64,000 bases of DNA from positions 1 to 64,000 of the forward strand of contig NZ_CANMTQ010000015.1 in the NCBI RefSeq assembly GCF_947500835.1. The letters are read 5' to 3'. A model generated the notes under the pieces. The model was given only the letters and a program-made list of their open reading frames with translations. It searched no databases and was not told the origin of the DNA. The translations under genes were made by a program, and so were the position numbers. Positions 1 to 15,364 of this stretch are shown here, piece after piece (position 1 is the stretch's first letter; the number at the start of each line of letters is the position of its first letter). Origin of the DNA: an uncultured Halomonas sp. (lineage in GTDB: Bacteria > Pseudomonadota > Gammaproteobacteria > Pseudomonadales > Halomonadaceae).

Positions 1-75
1 CCCGGAGGGCGAGTCTCAGGAGGAGACGAGTAAAGTCCCGGAGTGCCGGCCAGCTCCTCGTCAGGCATCTATCCC
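1..75 (+). rRNA. possible 3' end of a 5S rRNA gene (partial)
   Basis: The bases around 57-72 (CTCGTCAGGCATCTATCCC) resemble the 3' end of gammaproteobacterial 5S rRNA, and an rRNA operon is the usual neighbour upstream of birA in Pseudomonas-type genomes. The preceding 50 bases do not match the 5S sequence I recall. They contain their own small hairpins (GTCTC/GAGAC near 14-28 and CCGG-AGTG-CCGG near 39-50), so this could be a diverged or misassembled 5S end or another structured RNA. The gene would start outside the window. Confidence 0.25.
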
Positions 76-109
76 AAGCCCCCAGCCTTAAACAGGCTGG
101 GGGTTTTTT
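76..109 (+). terminator. intrinsic terminator ahead of birA
   Basis: A 10-12 bp GC-rich stem (AAGCCCCCAGCC paired with GGCTGGGGG) with a short TTAAACA loop is followed by six T residues. It would end transcription coming from the upstream, probably rRNA, unit. Confidence 0.9.
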
Positions 110-218
110 GTGCGTGTGATGAAATTAATTTTTGCATCTAGTTTTAATCGTAGGCATGGCGTTTCCGGCAGTCAGGGGCTTCCGGTAGAATCATGGTTTT
201 CAGGTGGAACAACATAGA

Positions 219-1202
219 ATGACCACCAGTGAATTGATTCGTTTATTAAGCGATGGTGATTATCATTCCGGCGAGCAGTTGGGTAAACAACTTGGCGTAT
301 CACGCACGGCAATATGGAAACAGCTGAAAAAGCTGGAAGTACTGGGCATTTCATCTGAAGCGATTAAAGGACTAGGTTATCGGCTCGTATCACCTATTGA
401 GCTACTTGATGGTCCTAGAATTGTCTCTGCCTTATCCAAAGAACCACGCCAACATCTAGCAAGATTATTCGTGGAAGAGTCAGTGACGTCCACAAATAGC
501 TTTTTGCGTGAGCGTTTCGCCCAAGGTGTTGGTCATGCTGAAATATGTATAGCAGAGGGGCAAAGCGCTGGTCGAGGGCGGCGAGGGCGCCAGTGGCTAT
601 CTGCCTGGGGTCAAGGGCTGACATTTTCGATTGCTTGGCGGTTCGACGGCGGTGCCGTTACTCTTAAAGGTTTAAGTCTAGCAATTGGAGTTGTCATTGC
701 TCAGGTGCTTGAACAGCATGGCTTGCGTGTTGCGCTCAAGTGGCCTAACGACGTACTTATGCTTTCTGCTGACGGTGAAAAGCGCAAATTGGCAGGTGTT
801 TTGGTAGAGCTCAACGGTGATGTGTCAGGAGCTTGTGAAATCGTAGCCGGAATCGGTCTTAATATCGTACTGCCATCTTCGCTTCGTGAGCAGCTGGATC
901 AGCCCGTAGCCGCAGTCGCTGACCAGTCGCCTAGGGTATCGCGGAATATTCTAGCAGCGGGTTTGATTGAGGCGTTGCTGAGTTTGATGGCTAGCTTCGA
1001 GAAAGATGGTTTTGGTGCGTGGCAAAAAAAATGGAATCAGCGTAACGCTTATTTAGGGTGTGCTATAGAAGTTACACAGAACGCGCAGCGTTATACTGCC
1101 ATCGATGAAGGAGTCGATGATGAGGGCAACTTGTGTGTTCGTCGAGATAACGAGCTACTTCGTTTGGTGGGCGGCGAGATCAGTCTGCGTGCACGCTCAT
1201 GA
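219..1202 (+). CDS. birA: bifunctional biotin--[acetyl-CoA-carboxylase] ligase / biotin operon repressor BirA
   Basis: BirA activates biotin to biotinyl-AMP, transfers it to the AccB subunit of acetyl-CoA carboxylase, and in its holo form can repress biotin genes. The 327 aa protein has an N-terminal winged helix (about residues 3-60, with VSRTAIWKQLKKL as recognition region) followed by the ligase domain with the biotinyl-AMP loop GRGRRGRQW and the KWPNDV motif. The ATG at 219 is preferred to the in-frame GTG at 204 because AGGTGG at 202-207 is then a Shine-Dalgarno sequence and the protein starts MTTSELIRLL as in relatives. Its stop codon overlaps the coaX start (ATGA). Length and motifs are normal for a DNA-binding BirA; operator targets are not in this window. 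Confidence 0.95.
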   Translation: MTTSELIRLLSDGDYHSGEQLGKQLGVSRTAIWKQLKKLEVLGISSEAIKGLGYRLVSPIELLDGPRIVSALSKEPRQHLARLFVEESVTSTNSFLRERFAQGVGHAEICIAEGQSAGRGRRGRQWLSAWGQGLTFSIAWRFDGGAVTLKGLSLAIGVVIAQVLEQHGLRVALKWPNDVLMLSADGEKRKLAGVLVELNGDVSGACEIVAGIGLNIVLPSSLREQLDQPVAAVADQSPRVSRNILAAGLIEALLSLMASFEKDGFGAWQKKWNQRNAYLGCAIEVTQNAQRYTAIDEGVDDEGNLCVRRDNELLRLVGGEISLRARS

Positions 1203-2038
1203 TTCTTGATCTCGATATAGGCAATACACTCTCCAAATGGCGACTTAAAGATATTACAAGCAGCGAAATTCGTTCGCGAGGCGCTATATGGACACGCGAA
1301 GAGTGGCGTCCAGGGCCTGATATTCCTGACCTGGATGTTGTAACTGCGGTGCGTATTTCTAGTGTTGCGAGACGTGCCGTGCTTGATGATACGGTTGCGC
1401 TGCTTCGGCGGCAGGTAAGTAAAGTCTATGTAGCCCGCTCAACACGCGAAAGGCTTGGGGTCGTCAATGGCTACGAAGCGCCATCGCGTTTGGGCGTGGA
1501 CCGCTGGCTAGGTGCTTTGGCTAGTTACCAGTTAGCTGGAGGTTGTTGTAGCGTCGATTGCGGTAGCGCGATCACGATTGATTTCATACTGCCTGGTGGT
1601 CGTCATATTGGTGGCTACATTATTCCGGGCTTGCGGTTGATGAAAGAAAGCCTTCATTTGGGAACGCGCAATGTCGCGATAGACTCGAATAGCGAGGCCG
1701 ATGCATTACTCGCGCCAGGAAAAAACACGATAGAAGCAGTCAATCATGGAATATTCATGGCTGCAATTAGTGCCGTGAACCGCATCTATTTCGAGGTGTG
1801 TGACCGCGAAGATGTTTCTTTACCGTTATTGTTGACAGGAGGAGATGCGCAAGTGGTATCTAGAGGTCTTCGAATTCCCCACGCACTATGGCCGGACATG
1901 GTATACGCAGGTCTTGAAGCTTGTTATCCGTTAACAGCTGCAGAGCGGGCGGGACGCTTATCAGGAGCGCCACGTGTGCCTGATGCTGTAGAGCTTGAAA
2001 AAATTCGTCTTGGCCTTGCATTCTCCACTTTGCTTTGA
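1199..2038 (+). CDS. coaX: type III pantothenate kinase
   Basis: CoaX phosphorylates pantothenate in the first committed step of coenzyme A synthesis, using the ASKHA fold instead of the CoaA P-loop fold. The 279 aa protein begins with the phosphate-binding DIGNT motif at residues 6-10 and has the second nucleotide motif as VDCGSAITIDF near residue 119, where many relatives have DxGTAxTxD. The glycine-rich GGYIIPGL segment that forms part of the pantothenate site follows. It is translationally coupled to birA through an ATGA overlap, the usual arrangement in Pseudomonas relatives. In Pseudomonas a SPOR-domain gene normally follows; here the tRNA cluster follows directly. Confidence 0.93.
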   Translation: MILDLDIGNTLSKWRLKDITSSEIRSRGAIWTREEWRPGPDIPDLDVVTAVRISSVARRAVLDDTVALLRRQVSKVYVARSTRERLGVVNGYEAPSRLGVDRWLGALASYQLAGGCCSVDCGSAITIDFILPGGRHIGGYIIPGLRLMKESLHLGTRNVAIDSNSEADALLAPGKNTIEAVNHGIFMAAISAVNRIYFEVCDREDVSLPLLLTGGDAQVVSRGLRIPHALWPDMVYAGLEACYPLTAAERAGRLSGAPRVPDAVELEKIRLGLAFSTLL

Positions 2039-2100
2039 CACAATTCGCACCGCTTCGGCGCATGAATGATGCAGAATATAAGTTGTTGAATGTAAAGTAC

Positions 2101-2128
2101 TTGACAGTAGTGAATGAAAAGGTAAAAT
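2101..2128 (+). promoter_or_regulatory. sigma70-type promoter of the tRNA cluster
   Basis: TTGACA at 2101-2106 and TAAAAT at 2123-2128 are separated by 16 bp and lie just upstream of tRNA-Tyr, so transcription would begin only a few bases before the tRNA. Confidence 0.75.
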
Positions 2129-2141
2129 CTTCCGCCTTATT

Positions 2142-2225
<84 letters not shown>

Positions 2226-2267
2226 GTTTTCGTCGATATGATGTTTGTCGAAATAAAATGCGGGTAA

Positions 2268-2341
<74 letters not shown>

Positions 2342-2359
2342 AATTGCGTTGAAAGTTGC

Positions 2360-2434
2360 GCTCATGTAGCTCAGGGGTAGAGCACACCCTTGGTAAGGGT
2401 GAGGTCGACGGTTCAAATCCGTCCATGAGCTCCA
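2360..2434 (+). tRNA. tRNA-Thr (GGT)
   Basis: Acceptor stem GCTCATG/CATGAGC, anticodon loop TTGGTAA with GGT at 2392-2394, and an encoded CCA end. In E. coli and Pseudomonas the tufB gene follows this tRNA; here about 145 bp without a gene leads directly to tRNA-Trp. Confidence 0.97.
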
Positions 2435-2579
2435 TTGTTTTCTCTGCATTTTAAAAGCGGTTTGATCCTTCTTATATAATTCGTTGGAGCCGAGTGGGGT
2501 TGCCAGTGTGAGGCGCATCGGCTATCATTTCGGCCGCTGTTGTATGGCTGTTAAAAAGAAAGTTGTATTTTTTTTATAA

Positions 2580-2655
<76 letters not shown>

Positions 2656-2728
2656 GCTTTCCCCAAGTTGGCATGTTTTTATAAAGATCTTGTTTTCACT
2701 GCCGCACCCTGAATGGAGTCCCGCTCTT

Positions 2729-3097
2729 ATGAAACACAACGCCGAGGTGCAAAAAACGCGCCACGACGGGGCAAAATGGGCGGTTGTCGTTATTCTGATT
2801 GCCTTGGCTGTTATTGGTAATAGCTATTTTTCGGATCAAGCTCTGTTGTATCGCGTGCTAGGTGTCGTAGTGCTCGGCGTTGCCGCTTCTGCAATTGCTC
2901 TAGTGACAACCAAAGGGCGTGAGCTCACCGAATTGGCACGTAGTGCGCGCAAAGAGATTCAGCGTGTTGTATGGCCGACTCGTCAAGAAACCATACAGAC
3001 TACTGCCATCGTGTTGGTGGCGGTGTTAGTGGTTGGTTTGATGCTATGGTTGATTGATACCATTCTTGGCTGGGCCATGTCCGGCATCATAGGTTAG
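2729..3097 (+). CDS. secE: preprotein translocase subunit SecE
   Basis: SecE is the small clamp subunit that stabilises SecY in the SecYEG protein-conducting channel of the inner membrane. The 122 aa product has three hydrophobic segments (about residues 16-35, 40-60 and 90-115), as in the longer gammaproteobacterial form. The conserved amphipathic helix and hinge sequence ARKEIQRVVWPTRQETIQT lies before the last segment. The ATG at 2729, preceded by GGAG at 2714-2717, is chosen over an upstream TTG at 2690 because it gives the usual MKHNAE-type start. nusG follows 8 bp later, the standard secE-nusG operon. Confidence 0.95.
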   Translation: MKHNAEVQKTRHDGAKWAVVVILIALAVIGNSYFSDQALLYRVLGVVVLGVAASAIALVTTKGRELTELARSARKEIQRVVWPTRQETIQTTAIVLVAVLVVGLMLWLIDTILGWAMSGIIG

Positions 3098-3105
3098 GAG
3101 CACCC

Positions 3106-3639
3106 ATGTCCAAGCGTTGGTATGTCGTACACGCCTATTCCGGTTTTGAGAAACAAGTCATGCGATCGTTGCTTGATCGCGTCAAGCTATACGAAATGGA
3201 AGAACAGTTCGGCGATATTCTAGTGCCAACAGAAGAAGTCGTCGAGATGCGCGATGGCAAGCGTCGCAAGAGTGAGCGCAAATTCTATCCTGGCTATGTG
3301 CTAGTCGAAATGGAAATGGATGATCGTACCTGGCACCTAGTCAACGAGACGCCTCGAGTAATGGGTTTTATTGGTGGTACGCCAGAAAAGCCAGCGGCGA
3401 TCACTCAAAAAGAAGCTGAATCCATTTTGCGTCGCGTGCAGGATGGTACTGACAAGCCTCGTCCCAAAACATTGTTCGAGCCAGGCGAGGTTGTGCGCGT
3501 TGCCGATGGTCCTTTTGCAGACTTTAATGGTGTCGTCGAAGAGGTCAATTACGAGAAGAGTCGTTTGCAGGTGAGTGTGCTGATTTTTGGTCGTGCTACT
3601 CCCGTTGAACTCGAGTTCGCTCAAGTCGAAAAAGATTGA
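3106..3639 (+). CDS. nusG: transcription termination/antitermination factor NusG
   Basis: NusG binds the RNA polymerase clamp, suppresses pausing, and links polymerase to Rho or to ribosomal protein S10 in the cytoplasm. The 177 aa protein starts SKRWYVVHAYSGFEKQV, the NGN domain signature, and has the C-terminal KOW domain from about residue 122 (FEPGEVVRVADGPFADFNG). Length is normal. It lies 8 bp after secE and about 100 bp before rplK; that gap holds the L1-type control element. Confidence 0.97.
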   Translation: MSKRWYVVHAYSGFEKQVMRSLLDRVKLYEMEEQFGDILVPTEEVVEMRDGKRRKSERKFYPGYVLVEMEMDDRTWHLVNETPRVMGFIGGTPEKPAAITQKEAESILRRVQDGTDKPRPKTLFEPGEVVRVADGPFADFNGVVEEVNYEKSRLQVSVLIFGRATPVELEFAQVEKD

Positions 3640-3673
3640 TATCGACTGCCAGCTGTATTTAGAACGCACATTA

Positions 3674-3726
3674 TCGAGTCATGGCAATGACTCGAAAACC
3701 CGGGGAGCCGCAAGGCGTTATCACCC
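3674..3726 (+). promoter_or_regulatory. rplK leader: stem-loop and likely L1-binding control element
   Basis: A perfect 9-bp stem (TCGAGTCAT-GGCA-ATGACTCGA, 3674-3695) without a T tract is followed at 3699-3726 by GGGG-AG-CC-GCAA-GGCG-TTATCA-CCC. The second element has the shape of an L1 site: two short helices flanking an asymmetric internal loop, placed just before the rplK ribosome binding site. In E. coli, L1 represses the rplK-rplA mRNA through such a mimic of its 23S site. The L1 role here is inferred from position and shape. Confidence 0.5.
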
Positions 3727-3741
3727 AACTGGAGAGTAAAA

Positions 3742-4173
3742 ATGGCAAAGAAGGTACAGGCCTACATTAAGCTGCAGGTTGCAGCAGGTAAGGCCAATCC
3801 CAGCCCCCCCGTTGGCCCCGCATTGGGTCAGCACGGCGTTAATATCATGGAATTCTGTAAGGCGTTCAACGCTGCTACTCAAGAGATTGAGCCTGGTCTG
3901 CCAACGCCAGTGGTAATCACAGTTTATTCCGATCGCAGTTTCACGTTCATCACCAAGACGCCTCCGGCCGCGGTTCTCTTGAAGAAGGCGGCTGGTATCA
4001 AATCAGGCTCTGGTGAGCCGAACAAGAAAAAGGTTGGTACCGTGTCTCGGGAGCAGCTTGAAGAGATCGCTAAGACCAAGGAGCCGGATATGACGGCTGC
4101 GGATCTCGACGCGGCTGTTCGTACCATTGCTGGTAGTGCCCGTAGCATGGGACTCAACGTGGAGGGCCTCTGA
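3742..4173 (+). CDS. rplK: 50S ribosomal protein L11
   Basis: L11 binds the GTPase-associated centre of 23S rRNA at the base of the L7/L12 stalk and takes part in factor-dependent GTP hydrolysis and the stringent response. The 143 aa protein has the proline-rich N-terminal domain (NPSPPVGPALGQHGVNIMEFCK) and the rRNA-binding C-terminal domain ending in the helix ARSMGLNVEGL. Its start has GGAG upstream (3731-3734). rplA begins 2 bp after its stop, so the two are translationally linked and probably both controlled by L1. Confidence 0.98.
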   Translation: MAKKVQAYIKLQVAAGKANPSPPVGPALGQHGVNIMEFCKAFNAATQEIEPGLPTPVVITVYSDRSFTFITKTPPAAVLLKKAAGIKSGSGEPNKKKVGTVSREQLEEIAKTKEPDMTAADLDAAVRTIAGSARSMGLNVEGL

Positions 4174-4175
4174 TT

Positions 4176-4868
4176 ATGGCGAAACTATCCAAGCGTGCAC
4201 AGATGATTCGCGAGAAAGTCGACTCTTCCAAGGTCTATTCTCTGGACGAAGCCGTTGCGCTTCTCGGTGAGCTGTCCAAGGTCAATTTCAAGGAATCACT
4301 CGACGTCGCCGTCAATCTTGGTGTCGATCCGCGTAAATCCGACCAGGTGGTGCGTGGTGCTACCGTGATGCCTAATGGTACCGGTAAGGACGTTCGTGTC
4401 GCGGTCTTTACGCAAGGTGCCAACGAAGAGGCTGCCAAAGAAGCCGGCGCAGATATCGTGGGTATGGACAATCTTGCCGAGCAGGTAAAGAAAGGCAATC
4501 TGGACTTTGACGTCGTCATCGCATCTCCGGATGCCATGCGTGTCGTTGGTCAGCTAGGTCAGATTCTAGGCCCGCGCGGTTTGATGCCTAACCCCAAGGT
4601 GGGCACGGTGACGCCCGACGTGGCCACTGCAGTTAAGAACGCAAAGGCAGGCCAGGTGCGTTTCCGTACCGACAAGAATGGCATCATTCATACGACGTTG
4701 GGCAAGGTGGATTTCTCCGCCGATGCCATTCGCGGCAATCTCGACGCGCTGGTCAATGACCTAAAGCGTCTCAAACCCAGCACGTCCAAGGGTATCTATT
4801 TCAAGAAAATGACCCTGTCCACGACCATGGGGCCAGGGTTAACCGTCGACCACTCGAGCTGGGTCTGA
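4176..4868 (+). CDS. rplA: 50S ribosomal protein L1
   Basis: L1 forms the mobile stalk of the large subunit that moves deacylated tRNA out of the E site, and it is the usual translational repressor of its own operon. The 230 aa sequence contains the L1 family core with GPRGLMPNPKVGTVTPDV near residues 130-147 and the conserved end KGIYFKKMTLSTTMGPG. Length is normal. It follows rplK directly. A 250-bp structured leader separates it from rplJ. Confidence 0.98.
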   Translation: MAKLSKRAQMIREKVDSSKVYSLDEAVALLGELSKVNFKESLDVAVNLGVDPRKSDQVVRGATVMPNGTGKDVRVAVFTQGANEEAAKEAGADIVGMDNLAEQVKKGNLDFDVVIASPDAMRVVGQLGQILGPRGLMPNPKVGTVTPDVATAVKNAKAGQVRFRTDKNGIIHTTLGKVDFSADAIRGNLDALVNDLKRLKPSTSKGIYFKKMTLSTTMGPGLTVDHSSWV

Positions 4869-5107
4869 CGTATTTAAAAGGCAGTAACTTTGCGGTCCCC
4901 GTGCCAAGCGGGCGGGGCACCGTCAAAGACCGCAGGTGTCACGTATGAGTGACTTAATGGCTCAATCGATGATGAACTTTGAGCTGCCTGCGCAGATGGT
5001 GTGGCCCGCCAGTAAGCTGGTGAGCACCATCAACTAAGACTCCCATGTTTCTTTACATTGGGAGAGATGGTAACCACCGGGATTTCTTCTCTGAAAGTCC
5101 CGGCACG
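4869..5107 (+). promoter_or_regulatory. structured rplJ leader (L10-type control region)
   Basis: This 250-bp gap has no gene but is rich in stems: TTTGCGGTC/GACCGCA enclosing GTGCC/GGCAC (about 4890-4935), GATGGTG/CACCATC enclosing CCAG/CTGG (4995-5031), CTCCCA/TGGGAG (5040-5064), and CCGGGA/TCCCGG (5077-5103) just before the AAGGAG site at 5108. In E. coli the L10-L12 complex binds an analogous leader upstream of rplJ to repress translation. The L10 role is inferred from position; the stems are visible directly. Confidence 0.55.
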
Positions 5108-5121
5108 AAGGAGTGAATATT

Positions 5122-5622
5122 GTGCCACTAGCTCTCGAAGGCAAGAAAGCAATTGTCGCTGAGGTCAGTGAAGCCGCCAAGGACGCTCTCTCCGTCGTTG
5201 TTGCCGATTCTCGTGGTGTGTCTGTTAGTGCAATGACTAATCTGCGCAAACAAGCTCGCGAGAATGGCGTGCAAATGCGCGTTGTGCGCAATACGTTAGC
5301 ACGCCGTGCCTTGTCTGGAACCCCTTGGGAGATTTTAGACGAGACATTGACCGGTCCTACTCTATTGGCATTTTCCTATGAGCATCCGGGTGCTGCTGCC
5401 CGTTTGATCAAGGACTTTCTCAAAGGGCAAAAGGATTTTGAGGTCAAGGCACTGGCTTACGAAGGCGAGCTGATTCCAGCTTCCGATATTGATCGTCTTG
5501 CGACGCTACCTACTTATGACGAAGCTATCGCCAAGCTTATGTCCGTCATGAAGGAAGCGTCTGCAGGCAAGCTGGTTCGGACCCTGGCAGCGCTACGCGA
5601 TCAAAAGCAGGAAGCCGCATAG
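5122..5622 (+). CDS. rplJ: 50S ribosomal protein L10
   Basis: L10 anchors the L7/L12 dimers to the ribosomal stalk base. The protein runs MPLALEGKKAIVAEVSE to the C-terminal L12-binding helix (KLMSVMKEASAGKLVRTLAALRDQ). The GTG at 5122 is chosen as start because it gives the conserved 166 aa length and is 8 bp from AAGGAG (5108-5113); an in-frame GTG at 5113 overlaps that Shine-Dalgarno sequence and is therefore unlikely. It is preceded by a long structured leader, consistent with autogenous control, and followed by rplL after about 90 bp. Confidence 0.96.
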   Translation: MPLALEGKKAIVAEVSEAAKDALSVVVADSRGVSVSAMTNLRKQARENGVQMRVVRNTLARRALSGTPWEILDETLTGPTLLAFSYEHPGAAARLIKDFLKGQKDFEVKALAYEGELIPASDIDRLATLPTYDEAIAKLMSVMKEASAGKLVRTLAALRDQKQEAA

Positions 5623-5711
5623 GCGGTTTCGCTACGTTTCACAAATGACTATCCAGTCACTGAGCGTCAACTTACGATGTGGGGCGCTCTGCAAAGTTTA
5701 GGAAAGTAAAC

Positions 5712-6083
5712 ATGGCACTGACTAAAGACGATATCATCAACGCCGTTGCCGACATGTCCGTTATGGAAGTCGCCGAGTTGATCGAAGCTATGGAAGAAAA
5801 GTTTGGCGTTTCCGCAGCCGCGGCCGTGGTTGCCGGCCCTGGCGGTGGCGGTGAAGAAGCCGCTGAAGAGCAGACCGAGTTCGACCTGGTGCTGACAAGT
5901 GCTGGTGACAAGAAGGTCAACGTCATCAAGGCGGTTCGCGAAATTACTGGGCTTGGCCTGAAAGAAGCCAAGGGTGCCGTCGATGGCGCACCGGCGACCG
6001 TCAAGGAAGCCATGTCCAAGGATGACGCCGAAGCAGCCAAGAAGAAGTTGGAAGACGCTGGCGCTACAGTGGAGCTCAAGTAA
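5712..6083 (+). CDS. rplL: 50S ribosomal protein L7/L12
   Basis: L7/L12 is the multicopy stalk protein that recruits translational GTPases. The 123 aa product has the N-terminal dimerisation domain (MALTKDDIINAVADMSVMEVAELIE in part), an alanine/glycine-rich flexible hinge (about residues 36-52) and the globular C-terminal domain with GLGLKEAKGAVDGAP. The ATG at 5712 is used because the in-frame extension upstream is not conserved. It is followed by the rplL-rpoB attenuator, so stalk protein is made in excess over RNA polymerase. Confidence 0.97.
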   Translation: MALTKDDIINAVADMSVMEVAELIEAMEEKFGVSAAAAVVAGPGGGGEEAAEEQTEFDLVLTSAGDKKVNVIKAVREITGLGLKEAKGAVDGAPATVKEAMSKDDAEAAKKKLEDAGATVELK

Positions 6084-6124
6084 CCCTTGCGTTCTGAGGC
6101 TTCACGCCACGCGTGAGCTTCTGC

Positions 6125-6158
6125 GGCTGGTGGCGGGAAGCCCGCTACCGGCCTTTTT
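6125..6158 (+). terminator. rplL-rpoB attenuator (partial terminator)
   Basis: A 13-bp stem (GGCTGGTGGCGGG with GCCCGCTACCGGCC, two G-T pairs) with a very short loop is followed by five T residues, 40 bp after rplL. As rpoB lies only 170 bp further and no strong promoter is seen between them, it should act as an attenuator letting part of transcription continue, as known in E. coli. Confidence 0.85.
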
Positions 6159-6167
6159 CTGTTGTTA

Positions 6168-6246
6168 CTAGTATTATCAGCGTGGATTTTTTTCGACGCT
6201 GAGATACTAGATGAATTTTGACGGCGAGCCTTAACGGCTTGCCGTC
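6168..6246 (+). promoter_or_regulatory. rplL-rpoB intergenic processing stem and second stem-loop
   Basis: CTAGTAT-TA-TCAGCGT (6168-6183) pairs with ACGCTGA-G-ATACTAG (6196-6210) around a T-rich loop, giving a long bulged stem like the RNase III site in the E. coli rplL-rpoB spacer. A second 11-bp stem (GACGGCGAGCC/GGCTTGCCGTC, 6220-6246) follows. The RNase III role is inferred from location and shape. Confidence 0.5.
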
Positions 6247-6324
6247 AGCGCCTGACGAGGAGGTCTTCGCAGGCGGCGTTGACCACGCATCGGTCACCCA
6301 TGGTGAACAAGCTGGGGAATACAG

Positions 6325-10401
<4,077 letters not shown>

Positions 10402-10482
10402 GCGCCGCACGCTAGTGAATGACGGTCCGCGGGGCCCCGAATATCCGGCCCCGCCCATGACAACTCCGCGATGGAGCGACCT

Positions 10483-14700
<4,218 letters not shown>

Positions 14701-14712
14701 CATCGTTGCATG

Positions 14713-14732
14713 CTGGTGCCTTTAGGGCACCA
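14713..14732 (+). other. stem-loop after rpoC
   Basis: CTGGTGCC and GGCACCAG form an 8-bp stem just after rpoC, but no T run follows. It may stabilise the rpoBC mRNA 3' end or act as a weak or Rho-assisted stop. Confidence 0.4.
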
Positions 14733-14735
14733 GTA

Positions 14736-14765
14736 TTGACGTGGCTTACTGCTAGACATTAGAAT
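14736..14765 (+). promoter_or_regulatory. probable promoter of the str operon
   Basis: TTGACG (14736-14741) and TAGAAT (14760-14765) are separated by 18 bp, about 90 bp ahead of rpsL. It lies immediately after the rpoC stem-loop. Confidence 0.5.
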
Positions 14766-14852
14766 GCGCAGCCTTTGATAGTGGGCTGGTGCGCCCCTAT
14801 CCGTAGGAAAAGTGCCGAAAGGCACGGCAACCATTGGAGTTAGCTACAGACT

Positions 14853-15227
14853 ATGGCAACTATTAATCAGCTCGTGCGTAAGCCGCGCAAGCGCCCCGTC
14901 GAAACTAGCGACGTGCCGGCGCTACAGGCCTGCCCACAGCGGCGTGGGGTTTGTACCCGCGTATATACCACTACACCTAAAAAGCCGAACTCCGCACTAC
15001 GTAAAGTATGTCGTGTGCGTTTGACCAACGGCTATGAAGTGGCTTCCTATATCGGCGGCGAAGGACACAATCTTCAGGAGCACTCCGTGGTCTTGATTCG
15101 TGGTGGCCGAGTCAAGGATTTGCCAGGGGTGCGTTATCATACCGTACGCGGCGCTCTGGATACTTCAGGTGTGCAAAACCGTAAGCAGGGTCGTTCCAAG
15201 TACGGTACCAAGCGTCCCAAGTCGTAA
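14853..15227 (+). CDS. rpsL: 30S ribosomal protein S12
   Basis: S12 sits at the decoding centre of the 30S subunit and affects accuracy. The 124 aa sequence has the two decoding-centre loops TTPKKPNSALRKV (residues 38-50) and GRVKDLPGVRYHTVRG (about 84-99). Both lysines known as streptomycin-resistance positions (K43 and K88 in E. coli numbering) are wild type. First gene of the str operon, followed by a 137-bp spacer and rpsG. Confidence 0.98.
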   Translation: MATINQLVRKPRKRPVETSDVPALQACPQRRGVCTRVYTTTPKKPNSALRKVCRVRLTNGYEVASYIGGEGHNLQEHSVVLIRGGRVKDLPGVRYHTVRGALDTSGVQNRKQGRSKYGTKRPKS

Positions 15228-15364
15228 AATAATACGGCAGTTACACCTAAGCAAAATGCTTAAACGATACGGTCAGATAAGAGTAAGGTCGGGTGACGCT
15301 AGAATGATCATTATTGCGTGCTATTCCGAGTTTACCTGAAGGACCCTTCAACAGAGGGCTTATC
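15228..15364 (+). promoter_or_regulatory. rpsL-rpsG spacer, possible S7 control region
   Basis: A 137-bp gap with no gene. In E. coli the equivalent spacer binds S7 and couples rpsG translation to rpsL. The blocks GTCGG (15288-15292) and CGCTAG (15297-15302) recall 16S rRNA near nt 1337-1350, which is part of the S7 site. The match is short and the spacing differs by one base, so this is only suggestive. Confidence 0.35.

Noticed and set aside
2475..2480. TATAAT as promoter for tRNA-Trp and secE
   Set aside because: No acceptable -35 sequence lies 16-18 bp upstream, so it was not listed as a promoter.
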